Positions 28,648 to 38,637 are shown, numbered from the stretch's first letter. The stretch: DNA of 64,000 nucleotides from Patescibacteria group bacterium (GCA_018816885.1 JAHIUS010000021.1:41606-105605), one strand, 5' to 3'. A program made the numbers and translations. The notes: generated by a model not told the origin, from the sequence alone.

Positions 28648-30012
28648 TCAAATTTCTTCCTCATATAGCACAGGTTCATCCGGATAATCCCACCACCAAG
28701 ACTGCATAACCTCGCTCGCCAAAGGCACAACAACATAATCATCGCTTCCGATAACAGGGAAAACATAGGCCGGAACATAAACCTCAAAACTTTCATAATC
28801 ATCATAAACCCAGTGCTGCATATACTGCATAGAAGGAGTGTCCAGCTCAAGCACAGTGTTTTCATCATAAACCCAGTCATAACGATACCAGCCGTCAACA
28901 CCGCCTTCTTCCGCAGCAGCCAAAATATCCTCAATACTCGCAGCTTCATAAGAAGAGCTTTCGTAAACATGAGATTTTATACCGTAAACATAAGACACCA
29001 GCATATCGGGAATATAAACGGTAGCCGTAATCCCCATCTTGCCACCCCACTCGGAATAGACATGCTTCCCATCGATTTCAAGAGGATAAACAACATCCAC
29101 ATAATCAGGCACCCATCCATCATAGTAATAATATTCATCATCGTAATGATTGACCTCGGCTTCACCATGCCCCTGGAGAGAAATACCGGTTTTATTGATA
29201 AAATCATCAGCCACGGCGATCAAAACATCATCAGGCGGCATGGAAGTCACGGACTCCCAATAATTCCACATATTGGGATCCCAATAACTGATAGATATTT
29301 CACTATTTGCAAAGTCCGCATAGACCGAATAACCCTCTCCGGAAGGAGGTGAAAGCTGAATATTGGAAAGTTCAAAATCTCCAAGTTTAGAAAGATCCAT
29401 AAGCCCGAAATCAATATCCGCAAACATACTTCCGAGCTGTTTAGACAGACTTGTATCTTTTTTTCTCTTCAAAACCTCTACCGAATCGGCAGAAAATGTA
29501 AGCTCATCTCCAGCATAGGTGTAAGAGTAGTAGGGGTAATAGTAATCATCATAATAAGGTTCGATAGACGCATCTTCATCGGAAACCGCAGCTTTTTCCT
29601 CAGAAATCATGCCTCCTCCTCGTCCCGCATCGGTACTCGACAAAGCCGCATCTTCCGCGGAAAACCCATCACCCGAAAGCGACCCAAAAGCATTTTCCGA
29701 GACAGATTCAATCTTAAACTCCCCAAAACTCACGATTGGCTTCTCCAGTCCGGCAAAATAAATAACCGGAACCATAATTACAGCGAAAACAGCCGCCCCC
29801 GCAAAAGCGAAAATCGGCCACTTAACCCGAGGCGCATCCTTTATCTCATCAATCCGCGCCCAAACCTTTTCCCTCAGCTCTGCCTTGAAGGATTCGCTCA
29901 GCTCAATATCGGGTTTAGCCACAAGCAGTTCCTTCAAGAGAACCTTCAGCACCTTCTCATGCTTTTTGAGCTCGGGATCGCTCGCATACAGCTCTTCAAG
30001 TATTTTTTCCAT
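28648..30012 (-). CDS. Probable anti-sigma factor: cytoplasmic helix bundle, one TM, Tyr/Asp-rich outer domain
   Basis: Starts 4 nt after the ECF sigma ORF; TM IFAFAGAAVFAVIMVPVIYFAGL; YYDDYYYPYYSYTYAGDEL. Confidence 0.65.
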   Translation of the reverse strand: MEKILEELYASDPELKKHEKVLKVLLKELLVAKPDIELSESFKAELREKVWARIDEIKDAPRVKWPIFAFAGAAVFAVIMVPVIYFAGLEKPIVSFGEFKIESVSENAFGSLSGDGFSAEDAALSSTDAGRGGGMISEEKAAVSDEDASIEPYYDDYYYPYYSYTYAGDELTFSADSVEVLKRKKDTSLSKQLGSMFADIDFGLMDLSKLGDFELSNIQLSPPSGEGYSVYADFANSEISISYWDPNMWNYWESVTSMPPDDVLIAVADDFINKTGISLQGHGEAEVNHYDDEYYYYDGWVPDYVDVVYPLEIDGKHVYSEWGGKMGITATVYIPDMLVSYVYGIKSHVYESSSYEAASIEDILAAAEEGGVDGWYRYDWVYDENTVLELDTPSMQYMQHWVYDDYESFEVYVPAYVFPVIGSDDYVVVPLASEVMQSWWWDYPDEPVLYEEEI

Positions 30013-30016
30013 GATT

Positions 30017-30559
30017 TTATTTGATTAAAAAAATAAAAGATAAAATAAAAGTCAAAACGGTAATATGCTCCTGCAATTTCTTAACAGACCGTGACAAAAT
30101 CATCTTGCAATTCGCCTCGCTCTTACCAATAATCTCGGCAATCTCCTTGAAACTTAAACCATCCCAAAGTCGCATAATAATAATCTCTTTCGCCTCAGGC
30201 TTCAGAATAGAAAGAGCTTCCTTAAACTTCTCAAAATCCAGCTTAATCGAAACCTCTTTTTCAATGTCTTCAGAGGAACTGACGGAAAAAGCCGCCTCCA
30301 GATCAACATGCTGCTTTTTACTCCTGTAAAAATCGGTCAAACTATTCCGCGCAATCCGATAAAGCCACCCTTGAAAAGATCCCTTCCCGGGACGGAAAGT
30401 ATGGAACTTCTGAGCCGCCTTTAGAAAAGTCTGACTTGTAACCTCCTCGGAAGTGTTTTTATCCTGAGTCCGATAAAAAACGAAATTATAGATCTTCGAA
30501 AAAAACTCATCATACATCTCGCCGAACTCCGAAAGATTTTGTGGGTTTTCATTCATCAT
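30017..30559 (-). CDS. ECF-type RNA polymerase sigma factor
   Basis: Region 2 FVFYRTQDKNTSEEVTSQTFLKA...FQGWLYRIARNSLTDFYR; region 4 RLWDGLSFKEIAEIIGKSEANCKMILSRSVKKL. Confidence 0.9.
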   Translation of the reverse strand: MMNENPQNLSEFGEMYDEFFSKIYNFVFYRTQDKNTSEEVTSQTFLKAAQKFHTFRPGKGSFQGWLYRIARNSLTDFYRSKKQHVDLEAAFSVSSSEDIEKEVSIKLDFEKFKEALSILKPEAKEIIIMRLWDGLSFKEIAEIIGKSEANCKMILSRSVKKLQEHITVLTFILSFIFLIK

Positions 30560-30652
30560 TCATCAATATATACGGAAGTCACCGGAAAAAGTAACAGATT
30601 TCCTTGAAAAAACAGGAAAAACACTTTAAATTAACCGCGCAGTACAAGGTAA

Positions 30653-30731
30653 TGGGGCGTGGCCAATCGAAGATCCCGCCATGGCGGGAGTGGTAAGGCA
30701 CTCCGCCAAGGCGGGGCATTCGGGGGTTCAA
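30653..30731 (+). pseudogene. Disrupted tRNA-Gln copy
   Basis: TGGGGCGTGGCCAA, GTGGTAAGGCAC and GGCATTCGGGGGTTC match the intact tRNA at 30982, but the D region holds a 23-nt insert with TCCCGCCATGGCGGGA and the anticodon arm is replaced by TCCGCCAAGGCGGGG. Confidence 0.85.
30674..30689. repeat. Perfect palindrome TCCCGCCATGGCGGGA
   Basis: 16-bp self-complementary sequence; related palindromes at 30703-30714 and 63081-63100. Confidence 0.9.
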
Positions 30732-30737
30732 TAAGAT

Positions 30738-31002
30738 ATGTTTCATCTATATATATATATTACAAAGCGAAAAAGATAAGAGACTATACATAGGTCAGAC
30801 CAATAATTTGGAAGACAGATTGAAAAGACATAATACAGGTCAAGTAAAAGCAACTAGAAATAGAAAACCACTTAAGTTAATATATCACAAGAAATATAAA
30901 AAAAGAGCTGAAGCAATGGAAATGGAAAAGTACCTTAAAAGATTGAAAGGCGGGAATGAGTTTAAAAGGCTCTTACATCAATGGGGCGTGGCCAAGTGGT
31001 AA
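30738..31002 (+). pseudogene. GIY-YIG nuclease-like ORF, ATG out of frame at an AT tract; intact frame 30808..31002
   Basis: Frame gives ...YIYILQSEKDKRLYIGQTNNLEDRLKRHNTGQVKATRNRKPLKLIYHKKYKKRAEAMEMEKYLKRLKGG. ATG 30738 (MFHLYIY) is joined to it by (TA)6T and would be in frame with one more AT unit. Stop codon lies inside the tRNA gene. Confidence 0.75.
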
Positions 31003-31056
31003 GGCACCTGGTTTTGGTCCAGGCATTCGGGGGTTCGAATCCCTCCGCCCCAGCCA
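30982..31056 (+). tRNA. tRNA-Gln (anticodon TTG), CCA encoded
   Basis: TGGGGCG acceptor pairs with CGCCCCA; anticodon stem CCTGG/CCAGG with loop TTTTGGT; T-arm GGGGG-TTCGAAT-CCCTC; GCCA end. Confidence 0.95.
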
Positions 31057-31887
31057 TCTCGGATATTGCGATTTTTCCGCGGATTTTTGGTATGGAATTT
31101 CCAGGCGGCAAGCCACTTTTTGCCGCCTGAGCTGAAAGTTCGAGCCGATTTTTTGCAAGAAGCTTCGCTTCTCTTCCAAATTTTCGGTGTTCGCTGCGCG
31201 AACGGCTTGGTGAGCCGATAAAATCCATTCTTTAAATGGTTCGAGCCAATTATTTCCCTTCCGCCCAAACTTGAGCTTTTCTTTTAGGTCTATCTTGGAA
31301 TTTATGATTTTTTCTTTGGCTTTTGTATATTCTTCCTCGGATATTGTTTGGTCGAGGTATGCGTCTAAGAGTCGCATTTGTTTTTCTTCTATGGTTTTTA
31401 GTTCTTGCTTGAGGTTTTTGGCGGAAGGTTTAGCGGTTTGAGCTTTTTTATAATCCTTCTGCCATTCTCGGAGAAATTTGTCTTTTAAGTCATCGTTCAA
31501 AGCAACTTTTTGGAAAAGCTGATTGAGTTGTTCAGTTAGTGGTTGTTCTTCCAGATACTTTTGGTGACAAATAACATTCTTTTTAGTGCAGCGGTAATAG
31601 GTGTAAGTGCGGCCTGACTTCTTGATTTTCTTTTCCGCTGTTACGGAGCGGCCGCACTCACCGCAATTGAATGTTTTACGAAAAGCAAAAGCCAACTTTA
31701 CTTTTGCTTTTCGTGGCTTACCTCTCTGCTCCATTACTCGCTGCACCTTGTCAAAAAGTCGCTTTGAAATAATTGGCTCGTGAGAACCTTGATTATTGTG
31801 AACAGGATACCTTGGCGATGGTGAAGATATTTGAGGTTTTGAAGGGGTTGTAGTTTTCGGGAATAATCCCCCTTCCTTGCGCTTCAA
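31057..31887 (-). pseudogene. C-terminal remnant of a large serine recombinase
   Basis: GSHEPIISKRLFDKVQRVMEQRGKPRKAK, zinc-ribbon FNCGECGRSVTAEKKIKKSGRTYTYYRCTKKNVICHQKYL, coiled coil. No catalytic N-terminal domain: stop in frame at about 31921. The ORF tail (GRRDSNPRMPGPKPGALPLGHAP) is antisense tRNA. Confidence 0.8.
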
Positions 31888-31939
31888 GGTTAAATGCGCT
31901 ACTATCGACAGGTTAAGCGCTTAAAAAAACTGCAAAAAA

Positions 31940-32947
31940 ATGATTTTTGACGAAGGGGCGACTAAGAGACTTGGTATTGTTACCAGTCTTTTGGAATTGG
32001 ATGAGCAAGATACTTTTTTTATGTTTGTGAATGAGGCTATTTCCAGAACTAATCTGGAAGTTTTTGTTTTTGATGCTGATGATTTGTCCAAGGACGATTC
32101 CGTATTCGCGAAGCGTATTGATAGACCTGTTACTTATGAAAAAAGGCGGGATCTTGGTGAGCGGAAGGTGATGATGGAAATCGATGATTTTGATCTGGTT
32201 TTTTTGAAAAAAGATCCACCGATAGATGCATCTTATGAATATCTTTTGAAAACTCTTCTCAAAAAGGGGATTACTACTGTAAATCATGCCGGTGGGGTTT
32301 TGAAAATGGGGACGAAATCTTATCTCGAGAATTTTCCTGAGCTGACACCGAAAACTTTTTATTCCAAAACGATTAAAAAGACTTTGGAATCTATTAAAAG
32401 TGTGGGGAATTCTATGATTAAAAAGAGCGACAGTTCCGGTGGGAGAGGAGTGAGGCATATCCGTTATAATTCGGGGAACTTTTATCGCTACAGGCATGGG
32501 AAAGAGATTTTGTTGTCCGAAGAAGAACTTTCGTTGATTATCAAAAAGTATTTAGAAGACTCTTTGGATAAAACTATATTGATAGTTGAGTATCTGCTGA
32601 GTGCGTCAAAAAGGGGTGATAAGAGGGTAGTGATTTTGGATGGAGAGATTCTTGGTTCTTATATCCGTTTGCCGGATGTTAAAACGGGGGTTTGTGATTG
32701 TTTGGACAATGGGGCGAAATTTTGTGATCCAAATGAAGCTGATCATGATATTACCAAAGTTCTCAGGCCTCACCTTAAAAATCATGGGATTGGTTTAGCC
32801 GCGTTGGATTTGTTGGTTGGCAAGGATGGGGTAGAGTACCTTTCTGAGATAAATGTTTTTAATCCGGGTTTTTGTAATCTTGATGTCGTGCATCCCGAAC
32901 TGAATATTAAGAAAAAAATTGTTGATATGCTTTGCAGAAAATTGTGA
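31940..32947 (+). CDS. ATP-grasp protein, glutathione synthetase-like
   Basis: KKSDSSGGRGVRHI, DKTILIVEYLLSASKRGDKRVVILDGEILGSYIR, GLAALDLLVGKDGVEYLSEINVFNPGF. Confidence 0.75.
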   Translation: MIFDEGATKRLGIVTSLLELDEQDTFFMFVNEAISRTNLEVFVFDADDLSKDDSVFAKRIDRPVTYEKRRDLGERKVMMEIDDFDLVFLKKDPPIDASYEYLLKTLLKKGITTVNHAGGVLKMGTKSYLENFPELTPKTFYSKTIKKTLESIKSVGNSMIKKSDSSGGRGVRHIRYNSGNFYRYRHGKEILLSEEELSLIIKKYLEDSLDKTILIVEYLLSASKRGDKRVVILDGEILGSYIRLPDVKTGVCDCLDNGAKFCDPNEADHDITKVLRPHLKNHGIGLAALDLLVGKDGVEYLSEINVFNPGFCNLDVVHPELNIKKKIVDMLCRKL

Positions 32948-33013
32948 GAAATCCGTTAATGAGGCGAGGATTTCCCTATTGGGACGGAAATGATGGTAAA
33001 AGGGTGTTAGGGT

Positions 33014-34807
33014 TTACCCTTTCCTCTTCCTATCATTCTCTGTCAAATACTTCTTCCTCAAACGAACTTGTGTAGGGGTGATTTCGGCGTATTCGTCGCT
33101 TTTGATGTATTCGATTGCGCCTTCGAGGGTTATCGGGACGGTCGGGGTCAAGTTGAGGGCTTCGTCGGAGCCGGAAGCGCGGACATTGGTCAGTTTTTTG
33201 TTTTTGGTTGGGTTAACTACCAGATCGGTTCCTTGGTTGTGCTCGCCTATTATCATTCCTTCATAGATTGCTGTGGCGGGTTTGACGAAAAGAGGGCCTC
33301 TTTCCTGCAGTTTCCAAAGAGAATAAGCCATTGTAGAGCCTGTCTCGCCGGAGATCATCGAGCCGACGGTGCGTTTTTCGATTGGGCCGACATGAGGGGC
33401 GTAATGGTCGAATGAGTGGTAAAAAGTGCCTTCTCCTCTTGTGAGTAGCATAAATATGCTGCGAAATCCGAGAAGTCCTCGAGTTGGTACTTCGAATTCG
33501 AGCAGGGTGTTGCCGTTTTCGGACTTCATATCTTGCATAATGCCTTTTCTGCGGCCGAAAGCTTCTATTATTGAGCCTGCCATCTCGTCAGGGACATTTA
33601 TTACGGCGTTTTCGATGGGTTCTTGTGTTTCTCCGTCAATTTTTCTCATAATTACTTCAGGTTGAGAGATTTGGAGTTCAAAGCCTTCACGTCTCATGGT
33701 TTCGATGAGTACTGCGATATGCATTTCTCCTCGACCGTAAACTTTCATGGCGTCGCTGTTTTCTACGGGTTCGATTTTTAGTCCTACATTTGTTTCCAGC
33801 TCTTTTTCCAGTCGTTCTTTGATGTGTCTTCCCGTCACATATTTGCCTTCGCGTCCGGCGAAAGGGGAGTCGTTTACCATGAAATCGATAGCTAATGATG
33901 GGGGATCGACTTTGATTGCGGGAAGTGCCTCTGCGCTTGGGTCATCGGTGATGGTTTCGCCCACATAAATCTCCGGTAATCCGGCGACTGCGATTATATC
34001 TCCCGCTCTTGCTTCTTGAATTTCGTATCTGTCCATTCCTTCAAAAGCGAATAATTTGCTTACTCGTCCGGATCGTTTTTCTCCGTTGGATTTGATTACC
34101 GTTACAGATTGGTTTGGTTTTAAAACTCCTTCATGAACTCTTCCGATTGCCATTCTTCCCAGGAAGTTATCGTATTTCAAGGTTGCGGGCTGCATTCTGA
34201 ATGCTGCTTTTGTATTGCTTTCCGCAGGCACGACATTGTCAAAAATAAAATCGATTAAAGGTGTGATGTCTTTCTTTTCATCTTCGAGGTCTTTTATTGC
34301 TATTCCTTGTTTTGCAATCGCATAAATGTAAGGGAAATCCAATTGCTCATTAGTGGCTCCAAGAGTTGCGAACAGATCGAAAGTCAGATCAACAACTTCA
34401 TCCGGTCTTGCCATCGGTTTGTCGATTTTATTCACAACAACAAGCACTTTGTGACCGAGTTCCAGGGATTTCTTGAGGACGAATTTGGTCTGAGGCATAG
34501 GGCCTTCAAATGCGTCTACCACCAGGATTACGGCATCCACTGTTCGCAGTACGCGCTCAACTTCCGATCCGAAGTCCGCATGGCCGGGAGTGTCGACGAT
34601 GTTTATTTTTTTGCCTTTATGGGTAATGGCGGCGTTTTTGGCGTAAATCGTGATTCCACGCTCTTTTTCTTGGTCATTACTGTCCATTGCTCTCTCATCC
34701 AGGCCTTTGTGTGTATCAAAGCCGTCGCTGGCTTTCAGAAGTGCGTCTACCAGAGTGGTTTTTCCGTGATCTACATGCGCTACAATAGCAATGTTATATA
34801 TGTCCAT
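33014..34807 (-). CDS. typA: Ribosome-associated GTPase TypA/BipA
   Basis: [59 protein letters not shown]. Confidence 0.96.
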   Translation of the reverse strand: MDIYNIAIVAHVDHGKTTLVDALLKASDGFDTHKGLDERAMDSNDQEKERGITIYAKNAAITHKGKKINIVDTPGHADFGSEVERVLRTVDAVILVVDAFEGPMPQTKFVLKKSLELGHKVLVVVNKIDKPMARPDEVVDLTFDLFATLGATNEQLDFPYIYAIAKQGIAIKDLEDEKKDITPLIDFIFDNVVPAESNTKAAFRMQPATLKYDNFLGRMAIGRVHEGVLKPNQSVTVIKSNGEKRSGRVSKLFAFEGMDRYEIQEARAGDIIAVAGLPEIYVGETITDDPSAEALPAIKVDPPSLAIDFMVNDSPFAGREGKYVTGRHIKERLEKELETNVGLKIEPVENSDAMKVYGRGEMHIAVLIETMRREGFELQISQPEVIMRKIDGETQEPIENAVINVPDEMAGSIIEAFGRRKGIMQDMKSENGNTLLEFEVPTRGLLGFRSIFMLLTRGEGTFYHSFDHYAPHVGPIEKRTVGSMISGETGSTMAYSLWKLQERGPLFVKPATAIYEGMIIGEHNQGTDLVVNPTKNKKLTNVRASGSDEALNLTPTVPITLEGAIEYIKSDEYAEITPTQVRLRKKYLTENDRKRKG

Positions 34808-34881
34808 AATGGTTTTTGGGAATCAAAGCCCGGTGATTCTAGCCATGTTGATCTAATTTAGCAATCGATTTTCGGCAACTC

Positions 34882-34910
34882 TTGACTAATTCATATTTTT
34901 ATTATAAACT
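34882..34910 (+). promoter_or_regulatory. Promoter of the DEAD-box helicase gene
   Basis: TTGACT with TATAAA at 15 nt or TAAACT at 17 nt. Confidence 0.5.
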
Positions 34911-34997
34911 TCGCTAAGAAGTACCAGGTCACATAAACTTCCATAGGGATTAAAAAGGGAGTAAGTGCTCAGGCGCGATACTCTTAATTTTTTTCCA

Positions 34998-36641
34998 ATG
35001 TTCAAAGAAGATGTGCAGCAATTTGATAAGATGGGGCTAAGTCCTCAGATTCTACAAGGTCTTAATGATCTTAATTTTAAGCAACCGACTCCTATTCAAA
35101 GTCAGGCTATCCCCGCTATTTTAAACAGTTCGAATGATCTGATCGGGTTCGCTCAAACCGGAACGGGGAAGACGGCCGCTTTTGTTCTTCCCATACTTCA
35201 GCAGGTTGATCCCGGTCAGAGGAGAGTTCAGGCTATTATTCTTTGTCCTACACGCGAACTTTGTATGCAGATTACCGGTGATATTAAGCATTTCGCCAAG
35301 CATCTTCCGGGGATCAAAACTGTGGCTGTTTATGGTGGCAGTAGTGCTTTTGATCAGATTAGAAAGCTTAAGGATGGAGCTCAAATTGTTGTTGGGACTC
35401 CGGGGCGGGTTAAGGATCTCTTGAATCGCGGGAAACTTCTTCTTGGCGAACTTGGTTGGCTTGTTTTGGATGAGGCTGATGAGATGCTTGATAAAGGGTT
35501 TAAGGAGGATCTTGAAGCTATTTTGGATGAAACTCCGAAAAAGAAGCAAACTCTGCTTTTTGCGGCTACAATGTCGCCGTGGATTAAGAAGGTTATGCAG
35601 CAGCGGATGAATAATCCCAAGGAAATCAGGGTGGCGGCTCAGAATCAAGGTGCCGATACCGTTGAGCATAAATATGTAACTGTGCATGCTCGGGATCGTT
35701 ACGCGGCACTTAGGCGGCTTCTTGATGTGAATCCCGATGTTTACGGGATTGTTTTTTGCCGAACGAGACTCGAAACCAAAGAGGTGGCGGCTAAACTTAT
35801 TGAGCATAATTATTCGGCGCGGGCTATTCATGGTGATATTTCTCAAGATGAGAGGAGTGAAACCATGGCGCGGTTTAGGGAAAAGCATATTCAGATTTTG
35901 GTTGCGACGGATGTTGCTGCTCGAGGGATCGATGTGAACGACCTTACTCATGTAATTAATTATGAACTGCCGGATAGTCTTGAAACTTATGTTCATCGAA
36001 GCGGGCGGACGGGTCGGGCCGGGAAAACGGGGATTTCTCTTACTGTAATTAATATGAAAGAACGAGGTAAGCTCAAACGCATCGAAAGTATGATGAAAAA
36101 GAGGTTTGATGAAATAAATGTTCCGACAGGCAAGGAAATTTGCGAAGCTCAGCTCATGAGTCTCGTGAGTCGAGTGAAAAATACGGAGGTCGATTTGAAA
36201 GAGCTTGATCCTTATCTTCCGGCTATTTACGAGGAGTTAAAAAGTTTAACTTATGATCAATTGATTCATCATTTTGTGTCGGTGGAGTTTAGTAGTTTCC
36301 TCAAGCATTACTCAAACAGCAAAGACATTTCGACTCAGAGAGGTTACGGTCAAGAACGAGGAGGCCAAGGTTATAATGGGAATCAGCGTTATCGAGACCG
36401 CAAAAATATTAAACTTAGGACTTATCGGATTAATTTCGGCAAAAAAGACGGATTCAGTCCCAAATCGCTTTTTGATATGATTAATAAGAATCAAAGCTTG
36501 AAAGGTATTGAGATCGGAGGTATTGAGGTTCAGACGGACTGCACTCAGTTCGAGGCGGAGGCCGCTTATCATGGGAAGACAATTCGTTTTCTCGGCCAAG
36601 AAAAATACCGCAAACAACAGGTGAAGATCACTGCGCTTTAA
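34998..36641 (+). CDS. DEAD-box RNA helicase with DbpA-like C-terminal RNA-binding domain
   Basis: AQTGTGKTAAF, LDEADEML, SPW..ATM, HRSGRTGRAGK; C-terminal IGGIEVQTDCTQFEAEAAYHGKTIRFLGQEKYR. Start revised from 34965. Confidence 0.95.
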   Translation: MFKEDVQQFDKMGLSPQILQGLNDLNFKQPTPIQSQAIPAILNSSNDLIGFAQTGTGKTAAFVLPILQQVDPGQRRVQAIILCPTRELCMQITGDIKHFAKHLPGIKTVAVYGGSSAFDQIRKLKDGAQIVVGTPGRVKDLLNRGKLLLGELGWLVLDEADEMLDKGFKEDLEAILDETPKKKQTLLFAATMSPWIKKVMQQRMNNPKEIRVAAQNQGADTVEHKYVTVHARDRYAALRRLLDVNPDVYGIVFCRTRLETKEVAAKLIEHNYSARAIHGDISQDERSETMARFREKHIQILVATDVAARGIDVNDLTHVINYELPDSLETYVHRSGRTGRAGKTGISLTVINMKERGKLKRIESMMKKRFDEINVPTGKEICEAQLMSLVSRVKNTEVDLKELDPYLPAIYEELKSLTYDQLIHHFVSVEFSSFLKHYSNSKDISTQRGYGQERGGQGYNGNQRYRDRKNIKLRTYRINFGKKDGFSPKSLFDMINKNQSLKGIEIGGIEVQTDCTQFEAEAAYHGKTIRFLGQEKYRKQQVKITAL

Positions 36642-36660
36642 TACCAATTCGTACTCTTGG

Positions 36661-37992
36661 TTATCTTTCCAGGAATCGCAGCCTTATTTTTGGTTCGTCT
36701 TTGATTTTTTCCAGGAATAGATCTGAGATCTGCGAGCCGAATTTGTGTCTGTTTGATAGTTTTACAAGGAATTTGGTTTTGATATGGATTCCTTGTGTTG
36801 TTATTTCCGTGAAAATTTGCGTTTTTATGGTGTCTTCGTTGATACCGAACTCTTTTGTCAGCGACGGGAGGTTCTTTTCGATTTCGTTGGAATCTTCTTC
36901 TATAATTTTACTCACACTTTCCATTAGGAGCTCTTTGGCTCTTTTTACATCGGAGCCTTTTTCAAGTAGAAAATCGAATATTACCCAAGTGAGTTGAAAC
37001 ATGGAGGATAAATTGTAGAGATGATCTTCGAATATTTTCTTGTTAGGGAATGAAAGTATTCTTCCGGTTGGGCCTTTTTCGCCGGTTTCTTTCAGGGTTG
37101 TGTGGATCATTTTGATGTCCAGGACGCGCCCTTTGGCTCCGTTTATTTCGATCAGGTCGTTGATTTTATATCTTTTGTTTGTTCCTATAAAAAACCATGC
37201 CAGGACCGACAAAATAACATCTCTAACGGCAAATGCGAGACCTGTACCAACCAAAGCAAGGATTGGCAGCAGGATCAGTAATTGAGAGAAAATCAATGTC
37301 AGAATTAAAATAATAATTATTGCCGTGACTGTTCTGTTGATGATTTTTATCAGAACTTTCTGTTTTTTTGGCGCGATGACTGCTGCATTCTTGCGTACCG
37401 CGCGCTTTGCGATTTTTCCGAATAACAGGGTGAATATTAGAAGAAGGAAGTAGACGGCTCCTTTTTTTGCGAAAGCGTAAGCTTTTTGTATCGCGATTGC
37501 TTTTGTTTTTTCCAACCCGATTTCGAGATTGTTCTTTTCGCTTTCTATTTGCGCGATTTCTCCGAGGTGGTCCGCTTCCGATTGTTCTTGCTGAAGTTCC
37601 AATGCCGATATTTCCGTATAAAGCGTTTCAATGCTTTCCAGAACTTCGGCTTGTTGGTTCTGTAAGCTTTCCAAATCTGTTGATTCATCGGTGTTTTGGG
37701 TTTTTTCTTCTATTTCCGTGAGTAGCTCATTGAGCGCTTCGATCTCTTTTGTTTTTTGGTCGATCTCCTCCGTGAATTTATTCTCGAATTCTGTCAAAAC
37801 TTTTATATCGATCTCTTTTTCCGATAATTCTTGATTGATGTCTTGGATTTCGTTCAATGTTTCCCAAAACGATTGTTCGTTCTGTGTTTCGATGGTTTCG
37901 ATACCCGGTAAGCTGATAAATGCAAATGCACTCGATTGAAACGAGAAAAATATTAAGATTCCGCTAATTCCGTAAATGATTCTTTTTTTCAT
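36661..37992 (-). CDS. MscS-type mechanosensitive channel with N-terminal periplasmic coiled coil
   Basis: Signal peptide MKKRIIYGISGILIFFSFQSSAFA, coiled coil, MscS core ...LVGTGLAFAVRDVILSVLAWFFIGTNKRYKINDLIEINGAKGRVLDIKMIHT. Confidence 0.85.
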   Translation of the reverse strand: MKKRIIYGISGILIFFSFQSSAFAFISLPGIETIETQNEQSFWETLNEIQDINQELSEKEIDIKVLTEFENKFTEEIDQKTKEIEALNELLTEIEEKTQNTDESTDLESLQNQQAEVLESIETLYTEISALELQQEQSEADHLGEIAQIESEKNNLEIGLEKTKAIAIQKAYAFAKKGAVYFLLLIFTLLFGKIAKRAVRKNAAVIAPKKQKVLIKIINRTVTAIIIILILTLIFSQLLILLPILALVGTGLAFAVRDVILSVLAWFFIGTNKRYKINDLIEINGAKGRVLDIKMIHTTLKETGEKGPTGRILSFPNKKIFEDHLYNLSSMFQLTWVIFDFLLEKGSDVKRAKELLMESVSKIIEEDSNEIEKNLPSLTKEFGINEDTIKTQIFTEITTQGIHIKTKFLVKLSNRHKFGSQISDLFLEKIKDEPKIRLRFLER

Positions 37993-38046
37993 GGCAGTTG
38001 TTAGATTACTTGATTGTGACGTAATTTCAAGTCCTAAAATTTGTGT

Positions 38047-38075
38047 TTGACAAGATTGCAATTCGTTGTTAGAAT
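38047..38075 (+). promoter_or_regulatory. Promoter of 38102..38620
   Basis: TTGACA - 17 nt - TAGAAT. Confidence 0.8.
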
Positions 38076-38101
38076 AGGGGCTATTTTAATTTAAAACAAC
38101 C

Positions 38102-38620
38102 ATGGAATCGAACGAAAGAGAAAATTGGCAAGAGTTGATGAAAGATGCTCTTTCGGAAGCCGGGTCGGGGAAAGCGATATCCGCTGAAGAGTTTTCCGAT
38201 TTGGTGAGGTTTTTGGGTGATGATGAGTCTCGCCGCAGGATTGTTGCTCAGAAAAGAGTTGGATTTGGCTATGCTCATGATCCTGCTGTGCATTATTTTA
38301 ATAAAGATCTTTTGCGTTTGTTCCTTCTGTTGGGCGTCAGAGGTTTCAATTACCAAGAAGGCGAATTGACTGAAGAGGTTGTGAAATTGTGGGAGCGTTG
38401 CGAAATGGTTTACGAGCAATTGATAGGTGATATTTATCTTCTTCTTGCTGATGATGATGATGTTTGTTATTGGCCCGTAGATGGTTTGGCCAATTTTTAC
38501 AATACTTTTGCCAAGGTTGCCGATGAGGTGAATCAATGGGAGTTTTTGACAGAGGAAGGTGTTGATTGGGGAAACAAGGTTAAGTCTTGGGCCGATGAGA
38601 GGTCGCGCATGGTATCTTAG
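38102..38620 (+). CDS. Hypothetical protein
   Basis: 172-aa ORF preceded by a near-consensus promoter. Confidence 0.65.
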   Translation: MESNERENWQELMKDALSEAGSGKAISAEEFSDLVRFLGDDESRRRIVAQKRVGFGYAHDPAVHYFNKDLLRLFLLLGVRGFNYQEGELTEEVVKLWERCEMVYEQLIGDIYLLLADDDDVCYWPVDGLANFYNTFAKVADEVNQWEFLTEEGVDWGNKVKSWADERSRMVS

Positions 38621-38637
38621 ACCAATGCGAATTGGTC

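Noticed and set aside
30982-31056. Coding 3' end of the recombinase ORF (GRRDSNPRMPGPKPGALPLGHAP)
   Set aside because: This is the reverse complement of tRNA-Gln, a common translation artefact.
35121-35996. Minus-strand ORF of 291 aa
   Set aside because: Antisense to the DEAD-box helicase motifs.
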